The notes below the pieces were generated by a model that was not told the origin of the DNA, searched no databases, and worked only from the letters and a program-made list of their open reading frames with translations. Source: Streptomyces sp. MP131-18 (GTDB taxonomy: Bacteria > Actinomycetota > Actinomycetes > Streptomycetales > Streptomycetaceae). From it: a stretch of 64,000 nt of DNA. The stretch spans positions 6,909,212 to 6,973,211 of the forward strand of contig NZ_LZNS01000001.1 of NCBI RefSeq assembly GCF_001984575.1, in the 5' to 3' direction. Every line of letters starts with the position of its first letter. Position 1 is the first letter of the stretch. Of this stretch, positions 7,486 through 16,059 are shown piece after piece. Made by a program: the position numbers and the translations under genes.

Positions 7486-8949
7486 ATGGCAGACAAACTC
7501 GTCATCCTGCTGTACCTGGCGGTCATGATCCTCGCCGGCTACTACGGCATGCGCCGCAGCCGCACCTCGGAGGACTTCGCGATCGCGGGGCGCCGGCTCG
7601 GGCCGTTCATGTACACCTCGGCCATGAGCACGGTCGTCCTCGGTGCCGCCTCGACGGTCGGCGGGGTCAGCCTCGGCTGGCAGTACGGCGTCTCCGGCAT
7701 GGCGCTGGTGCTCGCCCTGGCCCTCGGCATCGCCGCGATCGGCTTCTTCTTCGCGGGCAAGCTGTTCCGCAGCGGCGTCTACACCGTGCCGGACGCGCTC
7801 GGCCGTCGCTTCGGCGGCTCCTCCCGCGTCATGAGCTCCGCCATCGTCGTCTTCTACACCCTGATGGTCGGCGTCGGCCAGATCATCGGCATCGGCAGCG
7901 TCCTGACCGTGGTCTTCGACGTCACGCCGACCACGGCCGCGTTCATCGGCTGGGCGACGATCATGATTTACAGCGTCGCCGGCGGCATGTGGTCGATCAC
8001 GCTCACGGACGTCGTGCAGTTCCTCGTCAAGACCGTGGGCATCTTCTGCCTCCTGCTGCCCCTGGCCGTCCACGAGGCGGGCGGCTTCGGCACAATGCGC
8101 GAGGAGCTGCCGGACGACTTCTTCTCGCCCACCGGCATCGGAATCGGCACCATCGGCGCCTACTTCCTGCTGTTCTTCTTCGGGTTCATGATCGATCAGG
8201 GGAACTGGCAGCGCCTGCTGACCGCGCGCTCCGAGCGCGTGGCCCGCTGGGGCGCCGTGGCCTCCGGCGGCTACTGCGCGCTGTACGGGCTCGCCGGGGC
8301 CCTCATCGGCGCGGCCAGCCGCGCCCTGCTGCCCAACCTCGACAACCCGGACGACGCCTACGCCTCCGTCGCCTCGCTCGTGCTGCCCGTCGGCCTGTTC
8401 GGCCTCGTCATCGCCGCCGCGCTCGCCGCCTCGATGTCCACGGCCAGCGGCCTGCTGATCGGCGCCTCCACCGTGCTGACCAACGACGTGCTGCGCCCGC
8501 TGGGCGGTGCCCGCCTGGCGAGCGTACGGGCCAACAGGATCGCCCTGTTCGCCGTCGGTCTCGTCGCCCTGGCGTTCTCCTTCGCGCTGGACTCCGTCGT
8601 CGGCGCGGTCACCGTCGCCGCCGACGTGCTGGCGGCGGCCCTGCTGGTGCCCGTGGTGGGCGCGATGTTCTGGAAGCGGTCCACGACCGCGGGCGCCATC
8701 GCCGGGGTCCTGGCCGGGACAGCGGCCTGCGTGCTGTTCATGATGGTGTCCGGCCTGTACGCGAACGAGCCGGTGGCCTACGGCATGCTCGCCTGCCTGG
8801 TCGCCTTCGTCGGCGTCAGCCTCGCCACCCGCCCCGACCCGGGGACGGGAGACCTCGACTTCGAGGACCTGCCCGAACTGCCCGCCGCCGGGGAGCCGGC
8901 CCCGGCGCCGGCCGCTCAGGGAGCGGCGGCGTCCCCGCGCAGCGCGTGA
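7486..8949 (+). CDS. Sodium:solute symporter (SSS family)
   Basis: The 487-residue protein begins at ATG 7486, one nucleotide after the stop of the ureohydrolase gene, so the two form a coupled operon. It has about 13 hydrophobic segments and SSS-family features such as GRRLGPFMYTSAMSTVVLGA near residues 31-50 and the conserved SGG-like region GLVIAAALAASMSTASGLL. Family members couple sodium uptake to import of amino acids, sugars or other small solutes across the inner membrane. Context suggests a guanidino compound or cationic amino acid. The tail is Pro/Ala-rich and acidic. Its last 34 bp overlap the 3' end of the convergent PucR gene. Confidence 0.92.
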   Translation: MADKLVILLYLAVMILAGYYGMRRSRTSEDFAIAGRRLGPFMYTSAMSTVVLGAASTVGGVSLGWQYGVSGMALVLALALGIAAIGFFFAGKLFRSGVYTVPDALGRRFGGSSRVMSSAIVVFYTLMVGVGQIIGIGSVLTVVFDVTPTTAAFIGWATIMIYSVAGGMWSITLTDVVQFLVKTVGIFCLLLPLAVHEAGGFGTMREELPDDFFSPTGIGIGTIGAYFLLFFFGFMIDQGNWQRLLTARSERVARWGAVASGGYCALYGLAGALIGAASRALLPNLDNPDDAYASVASLVLPVGLFGLVIAAALAASMSTASGLLIGASTVLTNDVLRPLGGARLASVRANRIALFAVGLVALAFSFALDSVVGAVTVAADVLAAALLVPVVGAMFWKRSTTAGAIAGVLAGTAACVLFMMVSGLYANEPVAYGMLACLVAFVGVSLATRPDPGTGDLDFEDLPELPAAGEPAPAPAAQGAAASPRSA

Positions 8950-10418
8950 GCCTGGAGCGCGAGGGCCAGCTCAAGGCGGACGTAGGAGGAGTCCAGGTCC
9001 GCGTCCAGCACGTCGCCCACCACGCCGAGCCGGAAGTGCAGCGTGTGCCGGTGCACGCCCAGCTCGGCGGAGGCCCTGGCCACCGAACCGTTGTTGTCGA
9101 GGAACGCGCGGACCGTCGCGACCAGCGGGATGCCGCGCTCGGTCTCGGCGCGCCGCAGTGGGTCGATGAGCCGCCGCACCAGGGCGTCCGGCACGGAACG
9201 TTCGGCCGAGGCGAGCAGCAGCTCGATCACCCCCAGATCGCCCACCGAGGTGACCTGGCGGCCCTCGCGCAGCCCGATGACCAGGGCCTGCCGGGCCTGG
9301 CGCAGGCCCTCGGCCAGCTCGCCCGCGCCGACCCGGCCGCTGGCGCCCACGCCGGCGGTGCGGTCCTCCAGCAGGGCGAGCACCCGTTCGGGCTCTGAGG
9401 TCAGGAGCACGGTCTCGCCGTCGGTGCCCGCGGCGGCGAGCACGGGCAGGTCCTGGTCGGCGAGCACGTCGTGCGCGTCGCCCGGCCAGCGGGCGGCGCG
9501 GGCCACCAGCACGGTGACCGCCGCGGGGTCCAGGCCCCAGGCCGACAGCAGCCGCCGCGCCGCGGCCGGGTCCGCGCCCTCGCGCAGGGCCTGGCGCACC
9601 GCGTCCGTACTGGACCGCCTGGCCTGGGCCGTGGCGGCGCGGCGCTGCTCGAACTCGTACGTCACGAGCGAGGCCGCCGCGGCGACGACGCTGTGCTCGG
9701 GTCCTGTGAACGCGGTGTGCCGCCAGATCAGCAGTATCCCGCGGGCCGCCCCCGCGCCCAGTGCGTGCCCCACCAGGTGGCCGCGCGCATCGACGAACGA
9801 GAGCGACTGCCCCTCCCGGCCGCGCAGGCCGCCCGCCTCCGCGGCGGCCCCGGCCGCCTCGGCCGCCGCGGTCTCCGGGGCGGCGTGCAGGACCGCGCCC
9901 GAGGCGTCGACCACGGCCGCCCAGCCGCCGTACTCCCGGGCCAGCACGCGGACCGCGCCGGGCGCCGCGCCATGCGCGAGGGCCGCCTCGGTCAGGCGCC
10001 GGTGCACCAGCAGGGCACGTTCCAGCGCGGCCCGTTCCTCGCCCGCGACGCGGCTGGCCACCGCCTGGGAGATCGCCACGAACGGCGTCGCGTAGGGCAC
10101 CACGAGCACCGGCAGCCCGGTCTCCTCGCCGACCGCCGCCACCTCGGGCGGCACGGTCCGGTACACCAGGTCGACGGCGATGCCGATGCCGGCCGCGCCG
10201 GTGGCCGCCAGCCGCCTGGCCATCGCCGCGACCGAGGCGGGGTCCTCGTGGCCGACGCCGGTGGTCAGCACGAGCGAGCCCGCCTCGAGCCAGGGGGTCG
10301 GATCGGGCACCTCACTGGCGTGCACCCAGGTGATCGGCCGGTCGAGCCCGGCCTCGCCCGCGACCACGGTCAGCCGGAACTCGCGGCGCGCCACCAGCTC
10401 CCGCACGCTCAGCGGCAT
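8916..10418 (-). CDS. PucR-family transcriptional regulator
   Basis: This 500-residue protein has an N-terminal PucR sensor domain (LSVRELVARREFRLTVVAGEAG), a central GAF-like/GGDEF-like region, and a C-terminal PucR helix-turn-helix (VRAFLDNNGSVARASAELG ... HRHTLHFRL near residues 435-470). PucR relatives activate purine, urea or amino acid degradation in response to a metabolite. Its 3' end overlaps the symporter gene by 34 bp. The likely targets are the ureohydrolase-symporter operon or the ddaH-rocD operon. Its start is 110 bp from that of the divergent Lrp gene, so the two may share a control region. Confidence 0.9.
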   Translation of the reverse strand: MPLSVRELVARREFRLTVVAGEAGLDRPITWVHASEVPDPTPWLEAGSLVLTTGVGHEDPASVAAMARRLAATGAAGIGIAVDLVYRTVPPEVAAVGEETGLPVLVVPYATPFVAISQAVASRVAGEERAALERALLVHRRLTEAALAHGAAPGAVRVLAREYGGWAAVVDASGAVLHAAPETAAAEAAGAAAEAGGLRGREGQSLSFVDARGHLVGHALGAGAARGILLIWRHTAFTGPEHSVVAAAASLVTYEFEQRRAATAQARRSSTDAVRQALREGADPAAARRLLSAWGLDPAAVTVLVARAARWPGDAHDVLADQDLPVLAAAGTDGETVLLTSEPERVLALLEDRTAGVGASGRVGAGELAEGLRQARQALVIGLREGRQVTSVGDLGVIELLLASAERSVPDALVRRLIDPLRRAETERGIPLVATVRAFLDNNGSVARASAELGVHRHTLHFRLGVVGDVLDADLDSSYVRLELALALQAHALRGDAAAP

Positions 10419-10528
10419 GCCGGGGCCGCCGCCCGTCGCACGGGCGCCGCACCGGCGCCGACCGGGGTATTCACCATGACAGGCAGACTATCCGTACCGC
10501 CCACCGGCCGAACAAAGGGCTATCAACC

Positions 10529-11032
10529 ATGACAAGTCACCCCGCGTCGCTGGACGATCTGGACCGCAAGATCGTCGCCGCCCTCGTGGCCAACGCCCGC
10601 ACCAGCTTCGCCGAGATCGGGGCGGCCATCGGGCTGTCCGCCCCGGCCGTGAAACGGCGGGTGGACCGCATGCGGGACGCGGAGGTGATCACCGGCTTCA
10701 CCACGATGGTCTCGCCGACGGCACTCGGCTGGCGGACCGAGGCGTACGTGGAGGTCTACTGCCACAGCGCGACGCCCCCGCGGCGGCTGGCGGAGGTGGT
10801 CCGCGACTATCCCGAGATCACCGCCGCGATGACGGTGACCGGCGGCGCCGACGCCCTGCTGCACATCAGGGCCGAGGACATCGGGCACTTCGAGGAGGTG
10901 CTCGAACGCATCCGGGCGGAGCCGTTCATCGACAAGACGATCAGCTACATCGTGCTCTCCCACCTGCTGTCCGGCAGCCCGGAGGCCGGCGCGAGCCCGG
11001 CCACCCCCGCCGACGAAACGAACCGCCGCTGA
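10529..11032 (+). CDS. Lrp/AsnC-family transcriptional regulator
   Basis: The 167-residue protein has the AsnC-type winged helix-turn-helix at residues 8-65 (LDDLDRKIVAALVANARTSF ... IGLSAPAVKRRVDRM) and a C-terminal RAM ligand-binding domain (TVTGGADALLHIRAEDI). It lies immediately upstream of the ddaH-like and rocD genes in the same direction. Lrp-type regulators beside rocD commonly respond to arginine or ornithine, which fits this context. It has a short Pro/Ala-rich tail. Confidence 0.93.
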   Translation: MTSHPASLDDLDRKIVAALVANARTSFAEIGAAIGLSAPAVKRRVDRMRDAEVITGFTTMVSPTALGWRTEAYVEVYCHSATPPRRLAEVVRDYPEITAAMTVTGGADALLHIRAEDIGHFEEVLERIRAEPFIDKTISYIVLSHLLSGSPEAGASPATPADETNRR

Positions 11033-11116
11033 GCGGCCCAAGGACGCAACACTGCTGCGCGTATACGCAATCGTGGTTTCTTGTCGCCCGCCTGCGGCGT
11101 TCCTACCGTGGAAGAC

Positions 11117-11929
11117 ATGCCAGTCACGCGCGTTCGGCGCCCCAGGCGCTACCTGACCTGCGAACCCCGGTTCTTCGACGTGCGGTATGCCATCAATCCC
11201 TGGATGCGCGAGGACGCGCCCGTGGACACCGCCCTGGCCCTCACCCAGTGGCACGGCCTCCTGCGGGCCTACCGCGACCACGGCCACACCGTGGAGACGG
11301 TCGCGCCGGTGCCGGGACTGCCCGACATGGTCTTCGCGGCAAACGCGGCGCTCGTCCTGGACGGCCGCGTCCTCGGCTCCCGGTTCCACGCCGCGCAGCG
11401 GCAGCCGGAGAGCGCGGCCTACGAGCTGTGGTTCAAGAACGCCGGCTTCGACGTCCACGAGCCCCAGGCCGTCTGCGAGGGCGAGGGCGACCTCGTGCCC
11501 GTCGGCGGCCTGATCCTGGCCGGCACCGGCTTCCGCACGGCCATCGCCGCGCACGCGGAGGCGCAGGAGCTGTTCGGCGTGCCGACGGTCGGCCTGCGCC
11601 TGACCGACCCGCTGTTCTACCACCTGGACACGGCGCTGTTCGCGCTGGACGAGGAGAACGTCGCGTACTACCCGGAGGCGTTCTCCCCGGGCAGCCGCGC
11701 GGTGCTCCGGCGGCTGTTCCCCGACGCCGTCATCGCCACCGGGGCCGACGCCATGGCCTTCGGCCTCAACTCCGTCTCCGACGGCCGTCACGTGTTCATC
11801 GCCCCCGAGGCGTCCGGCCTGATCGCCGAGCTGGACCGCCGCGGATACGTTCCCGTCCCCGTCGAGCTTTCCGAGCTGCGCAAGGCCGGCGGAGGCATCA
11901 AGTGCTGCACCCAGGAGATCAGGTCATGA
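11117..11929 (+). CDS. ddaH: Dimethylarginine dimethylaminohydrolase-like enzyme (amidinotransferase superfamily)
   Basis: ATG 11117 gives a 270-residue protein; an in-frame GTG at 11108 is possible. The fold motifs are FDVRYAINPWM near the start, DMVFAANAAL, the Glu/Asp element EGEGDLV, the catalytic histidine in FYHLDTALF, and the C-terminal catalytic cysteine in GGGIKCCTQEIR (residues 263-264). Family members hydrolyse the guanidinium carbon of methylated arginine or arginine to citrulline or related products. The stop overlaps the rocD start (ATGA), so the two proteins are made together. The combination suggests conversion of a guanidino amino acid towards ornithine and onwards. Confidence 0.88.
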   Translation: MPVTRVRRPRRYLTCEPRFFDVRYAINPWMREDAPVDTALALTQWHGLLRAYRDHGHTVETVAPVPGLPDMVFAANAALVLDGRVLGSRFHAAQRQPESAAYELWFKNAGFDVHEPQAVCEGEGDLVPVGGLILAGTGFRTAIAAHAEAQELFGVPTVGLRLTDPLFYHLDTALFALDEENVAYYPEAFSPGSRAVLRRLFPDAVIATGADAMAFGLNSVSDGRHVFIAPEASGLIAELDRRGYVPVPVELSELRKAGGGIKCCTQEIRS

Positions 11930-13155
11930 CCGCACCGACCGCCCACGCCGCCACCCGCTCCTCGGCCGAGCTGATCCGCGCCGAGGACACCGCCCTCGCG
12001 CACAACTACCACCCGCTGCCGGTGGTCGTCGCCCGCGCCGAAGGAGTGTGGGTCAGCGACGTGGAGGGGCGGCGCTACCTGGACATGCTCGCCGGGTACT
12101 CCGCGCTGAACTTCGGCCACCGCCACCCGGCGCTGATCGAGGCGGCGCACCGCCAGCTCGACCAGCTCACCCTTACCTCCAGGGCCTTCCACAACGACCG
12201 GCTCGCCGGCTTCGCCGAAGGGCTCGCGGAGCTGACCGGCCTGGACATGACGCTGCCCATGAACACCGGCGCCGAGGCCGTGGAGAGCGCGGTCAAGGTC
12301 GCCCGCAAGTGGGCGTACGAGGTCAAGGGTGTGGCCCGGGACCGGGCGACGATCGTGGTGGCCGCGGACAATTTCCACGGCCGCACCACGACCATCGTCG
12401 GCTTCTCCACCGACGAGGTCGCCCGGGAGGGCTTCGGCCCGTTCGCCCCCGGCTTCCGCGTCGTTCCCTACAACGACCTGCCGGCCCTGGAGGCGGCGGT
12501 GGACGAGACCACCGCGGCCGTGCTGATCGAGCCCATCCAGGGCGAGGCGGGCGTCGTCATCCCGGACGACGGCTACCTCGCGGGGGTGCGGGACCTGACA
12601 CGCCGCGCGAACGCGCTGTTCATCGCCGACGAGATCCAGTCGGGCCTGGGCCGCACCGGTACCACCCTGGCCGTCGAGCACGAGCGCGTGCTGCCGGACG
12701 TGCTGCTGCTCGGCAAGGCCCTGGGCGGCGGGATCGTGCCGGTCTCGGCCGTGGTGGCCCGCCGTGAGGTGCTCGGCGTGCTGGGCCCAGGGCAGCACGG
12801 CTCCACGTTCGGCGGCAACCCGCTGGCCGCGGCCGTCGGCTCCGCCGTGCTCGATCTGCTGCGCACCGGCGAATACCAGCGGCGGGCCGCGGAGCTCGGC
12901 GAGGTGCTCGACGCCGGCCTTGCCGCCCTGGCGGGCCGCGGGGTCGTCGGCCACCGCAGCCGCGGCCTGTGGGCCGGTGTCGACATCGACCCGGCGATCG
13001 GCACCGGACGGGAGATCAGCGAACGGCTGATGGCCGAGGGGGTGCTGGTGAAGGACACCCACGGCTCGACGATCCGCCTCGCCCCGCCGCTGACGATCAC
13101 CCGGGAGGAGCTGACCTGGGCACTGGCCCGCCTGGCGGCGGTCCTCTCCGCCTGA
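11926..13155 (+). CDS. rocD: Ornithine-oxo-acid aminotransferase
   Basis: This 409-residue class III PLP aminotransferase overlaps ddaH by 4 bp. It shows the N-terminal YHPLPVVVARAEGVWVSDVEG, MNTGAEAVESAVKVARKW for cofactor phosphate binding, FIADEIQSGLGRTG, and Lys264 in LLGKALGGG as the Schiff-base lysine. It transfers the delta-amino group of ornithine to 2-oxoglutarate, giving glutamate semialdehyde and glutamate. With the Lrp gene and ddaH upstream it forms a compact arginine/ornithine catabolic operon. Confidence 0.95.
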   Translation: MTAPTAHAATRSSAELIRAEDTALAHNYHPLPVVVARAEGVWVSDVEGRRYLDMLAGYSALNFGHRHPALIEAAHRQLDQLTLTSRAFHNDRLAGFAEGLAELTGLDMTLPMNTGAEAVESAVKVARKWAYEVKGVARDRATIVVAADNFHGRTTTIVGFSTDEVAREGFGPFAPGFRVVPYNDLPALEAAVDETTAAVLIEPIQGEAGVVIPDDGYLAGVRDLTRRANALFIADEIQSGLGRTGTTLAVEHERVLPDVLLLGKALGGGIVPVSAVVARREVLGVLGPGQHGSTFGGNPLAAAVGSAVLDLLRTGEYQRRAAELGEVLDAGLAALAGRGVVGHRSRGLWAGVDIDPAIGTGREISERLMAEGVLVKDTHGSTIRLAPPLTITREELTWALARLAAVLSA

Positions 13156-13341
13156 CCGCGGCGGGCGGTGCGGCTGCGCGAAGCGGATGCAGCCGTTCGA
13201 GTGCGGTTCCGGCGGGCCGGGTCGGCCGGTGTGCTGCCCGATCACCAGCTTTGGCAATAGGGCTGGGTGGGGGAAACCGAACCCCGGATCTCCGTGGTCG
13301 CACGATGGATCTCCGCGCCCGCGCCGCGTCAGGCTGGACGC

Positions 13342-13926
13342 ATGACCGAGAGCCGCACCGCCACCGCCCGCACGCTGACCGTCCTGCGCCGGCCGTTCCT
13401 CGCCGAGACCTGGAAGCGCGTCGCCTACCTGCTGCTCGCCCTGCCCGTGGGCGCGCTCTGCGTGCCGTTGGCCCTGGCCGGGGGGCCGGCCGGCCGGGTG
13501 CAACGGGGCCTGGCCCGAGTGCTGCTCGGCGTCGAGGTCGCCGCGCCCGAGCGCGCCGGGCGGGTGCGAGGGCTGGCGCACGCGGTGCTGTCGCTGCCGC
13601 TGAACCTGGTCGCCGCGCTGGTCACCGTCTACGGCTGGTGGTTGGTGCCGATGAACCTGGGCTATCCGCTGCGGCCGGACGCCCGCCCGGAGACGGACTG
13701 GGGCGGGCCGACGCTCGCCGGTGCCTGGCTGACGCATGCCATTCCCGGTGGGGTGACGTTCCTGCTGGTGATGCCCTGGATAGGCCGGGGGCTGACCACC
13801 TCCCAGAGCCGGCTCCTCACCGCGCTGCTGGGTACGGACCATGCCCCGGGCCGAACCCTCGTCAGGGCGTTGCTGACCGTCGCGATCGGCGGCGCACTGG
13901 CGTGGCCCGTCGTGAACCAACTGTGA
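13342..13926 (+). CDS. Membrane sensor domain protein, partner of a two-component system
   Basis: The 194-residue protein has three or four hydrophobic segments (around residues 27-48, 78-102, 130-145 and 172-190) and resembles the putative sensor domain found in front of many Streptomyces histidine kinases (RPFLAETWKRVAYLLLALPVG and GYPLRPD-like motifs). Its stop overlaps the GTG start of the kinase gene (GTGA). It probably provides an extra membrane input module to the kinase. Confidence 0.8.
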   Translation: MTESRTATARTLTVLRRPFLAETWKRVAYLLLALPVGALCVPLALAGGPAGRVQRGLARVLLGVEVAAPERAGRVRGLAHAVLSLPLNLVAALVTVYGWWLVPMNLGYPLRPDARPETDWGGPTLAGAWLTHAIPGGVTFLLVMPWIGRGLTTSQSRLLTALLGTDHAPGRTLVRALLTVAIGGALAWPVVNQL

Positions 13927-15290
13927 GGCGGATCCAGCGGCGAGTGCACCAGCGCCGGACCGGGGACTGGCTTCGCCCGGGCCGCCCGCGCCTGGCCTCG
14001 CCCTTCACCCCACGGGCACTCGCCGCCCTGCTGTGTGCCGTGTGCGCGCTGCCCCTCGCGCTCCTGGTGCTGGTGCTGGTGCTCGCCGGACTTCTCGTTG
14101 CGGGGGTGCTGTCCTGGACGACGTTCGGCCTGTGGCTGATGGCGCTCACCGTCCGTGGCGCGCTCGCCCTGGGCGACGTCCAGCGGGCCCTGACCGGGGC
14201 ACTCCTCGGTCAACGGATCGACCGTCCGGCCGACATCCCGGTGGGGAACGAGCCCTCGCGGCGGGGTGCCCTGGGGTGGCGGAGGGCGCGGCTGACCCAG
14301 CGCAATGGCTGGCGTGCCGTGGGTTATGCGCTCACCGCGCCGTTCGCCGCGCTGCTGCCGGCGTGTGCGGCGCTGGTCGGATACGTGTACGGGCTCCTGC
14401 TGTTCGCCCACCCGGTGGTCCGGCACTGGAACAACCACACGGTCCGCCGCTCCGACGGGAGCATCGACCACGTCGCGATCGAGGTGGCGGGGGTGCAACT
14501 CGACACCTGGCCCCGCTGGCTGGTGCCCATGGCGGTAGGTGCCCTGCTGCTGCTGGCGGCGCCATGGCTGTTGCGGGTCGCCACCACTCCACACGTGCTG
14601 CTGCAACACGCGCTCCTCGGCCCCGGCGTCACCGACGACCGGGACCGCCGCATCAGGACGCTGGAGGAGACCCGTGCCCAGGCGGTCGACGACGCCGCTG
14701 CCACCCTGCGCCGTATCGAACGCGACCTGCACGACGGCACGCAGGCCCGGCTGGTGGGACTAGGGGTGCACCTCGCCACGATCCGGGAGCTGATCGAGGC
14801 CGGCGCGGACCCGAAACAGGTCCTGGCCGTGATCGAGACGGCCCGGACCAACGCCTCGGCGGCCGTGTCCGATCTACGGGGCCTGGTCAGAGGCATCCAC
14901 CCACCGGTACTCGACCAGGGCCTGGACACCGCGCTCGCCACGCTCGTCACCGACGGGCCCCTGCCCACCGAGCTGACGACCGCCCTGCCGTTCCGGCCGG
15001 CCCCCGCCGTCGAGTCCATCGCCTACTTCTGCGCCGCCGAATTGCTCGCCAATGCGGCCAAGCACAGCCGCGCCACCCGCGTCCGGGTGGACGTCCGGGT
15101 GCGGGGCGGCACCCTGGTGCTGACCGTGTGGGACGACGGGGCCGGCGGGGCGACGCCCGGAGCGGGCAGCGGGCTCACCGGACTGCTGGCCCGGGTCCGT
15201 ACGGTGGACGGCACACTCGCCTGTACCAGCCCGCCCGGTGGGCCGACCACCGTCACCGTCGAACTGCCCGCCCGTCGGCGCGCGGGCTGA
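13923..15290 (+). CDS. Two-component sensor histidine kinase (HisKA_3 class)
   Basis: Starting at GTG 13923 and overlapping the sensor protein gene by 4 bp, this 455-residue kinase has four hydrophobic segments in its first 230 residues, a dimerisation/phosphoacceptor helix with His270 in RRIERDLHDGTQARLVGLGV, and a C-terminal ATPase domain with ELLANAAKHS (N box) and VWDDGAGGA (G1 box). The class pairs with LuxR-type response regulators, and one follows 53 bp downstream. The signal is not evident; a second copy of the membrane sensor layout in its N-terminus suggests envelope sensing. Confidence 0.93.
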   Translation: MRRIQRRVHQRRTGDWLRPGRPRLASPFTPRALAALLCAVCALPLALLVLVLVLAGLLVAGVLSWTTFGLWLMALTVRGALALGDVQRALTGALLGQRIDRPADIPVGNEPSRRGALGWRRARLTQRNGWRAVGYALTAPFAALLPACAALVGYVYGLLLFAHPVVRHWNNHTVRRSDGSIDHVAIEVAGVQLDTWPRWLVPMAVGALLLLAAPWLLRVATTPHVLLQHALLGPGVTDDRDRRIRTLEETRAQAVDDAAATLRRIERDLHDGTQARLVGLGVHLATIRELIEAGADPKQVLAVIETARTNASAAVSDLRGLVRGIHPPVLDQGLDTALATLVTDGPLPTELTTALPFRPAPAVESIAYFCAAELLANAAKHSRATRVRVDVRVRGGTLVLTVWDDGAGGATPGAGSGLTGLLARVRTVDGTLACTSPPGGPTTVTVELPARRRAG

Positions 15291-15343
15291 GCGGGCCGGG
15301 GCCAGGCAGGCCGGAAGACAACCGCATCAGCGAACGGAAGCAC

Positions 15344-15994
15344 ATGCGCATCGTGATCGCCGAGGACTCCGCCATCCTGAGGGAGGGCCTCGTCCAACTC
15401 CTTGGCCTGCGGGGCATCGAAGTCGCAGCCGCCGTCGGGGACGCGGAGGCGCTGCTCGCCGCCGTCGCGGAACACCGGCCGGATGCCGCCGTCGTCGACA
15501 TCCGGCTGCCGCCCGGCCACTCGGACGAGGGACTGCGGGCGGCCGTCGCCATCCGCAGGGACCACCCGGGCACCGGGACGCTGATCTTCTCCCAGTACAT
15601 CGAGACCAGGTACGCCGCCGAACTGATCGGCGACGGCGCGGCGGGGGTCGGCTACCTGCTGAAGGAGCGGGTGATGGACATCGCCGAGTTCACCGACTCC
15701 CTGCGCCGGGTGGCGGCAGGCGGCACCGCCCTCGACCCCGACGTCGTGGGCCGTCTCTTCGGCGCGGCCCGGGGGGCCAACGCGCTCGACGCGCTGACGC
15801 CACGCGAGCGCGAGGTGCTGGCGATGATGGCGGAGGGGAGGACGAACCAGTCCATTGCCGCGTCGTTCGTCGTCTCGGAACGCGCGGTCGAGAAGCACGT
15901 CGCCCACATCTTCCTCAAGCTGGGGCTGCCCCCCACCGAGCCGGGCCACCGTCGGGTCCTCGCGGTGCTGCGCTTTCTCGAACACACGTCGTGA
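15344..15994 (+). CDS. LuxR-type response regulator
   Basis: The 216-residue protein has a receiver domain with Asp7-Asp8-like acidic pocket (AEDSA) and phosphoacceptor Asp52 (VVDIRLPP), the conserved Lys in LLKERV, and a C-terminal LuxR helix-turn-helix (LTPREREVLAMMAEGRTNQS ... SERAVEKHVAHIFLKLGL). It is the partner of the upstream kinase. No obvious dedicated target gene lies next to it, because the following gene is on the other strand. Confidence 0.95.
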   Translation: MRIVIAEDSAILREGLVQLLGLRGIEVAAAVGDAEALLAAVAEHRPDAAVVDIRLPPGHSDEGLRAAVAIRRDHPGTGTLIFSQYIETRYAAELIGDGAAGVGYLLKERVMDIAEFTDSLRRVAAGGTALDPDVVGRLFGAARGANALDALTPREREVLAMMAEGRTNQSIAASFVVSERAVEKHVAHIFLKLGLPPTEPGHRRVLAVLRFLEHTS

Positions 15995-16059
15995 CACGAC
16001 CCGTTACGACGTGAGCGGGTCCGTGGCCGTTCCCGGCCGGGGCCGCGCCGCCCGCGTCC

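Noticed and set aside
13268..13286. GGGGAAACCGAACCCC, which on the minus strand looks like a tRNA T-arm
   Set aside because: The T-loop lacks the conserved A at position 58, and no acceptor, D or anticodon arm can be built around it. At most it is a degraded tRNA fragment.
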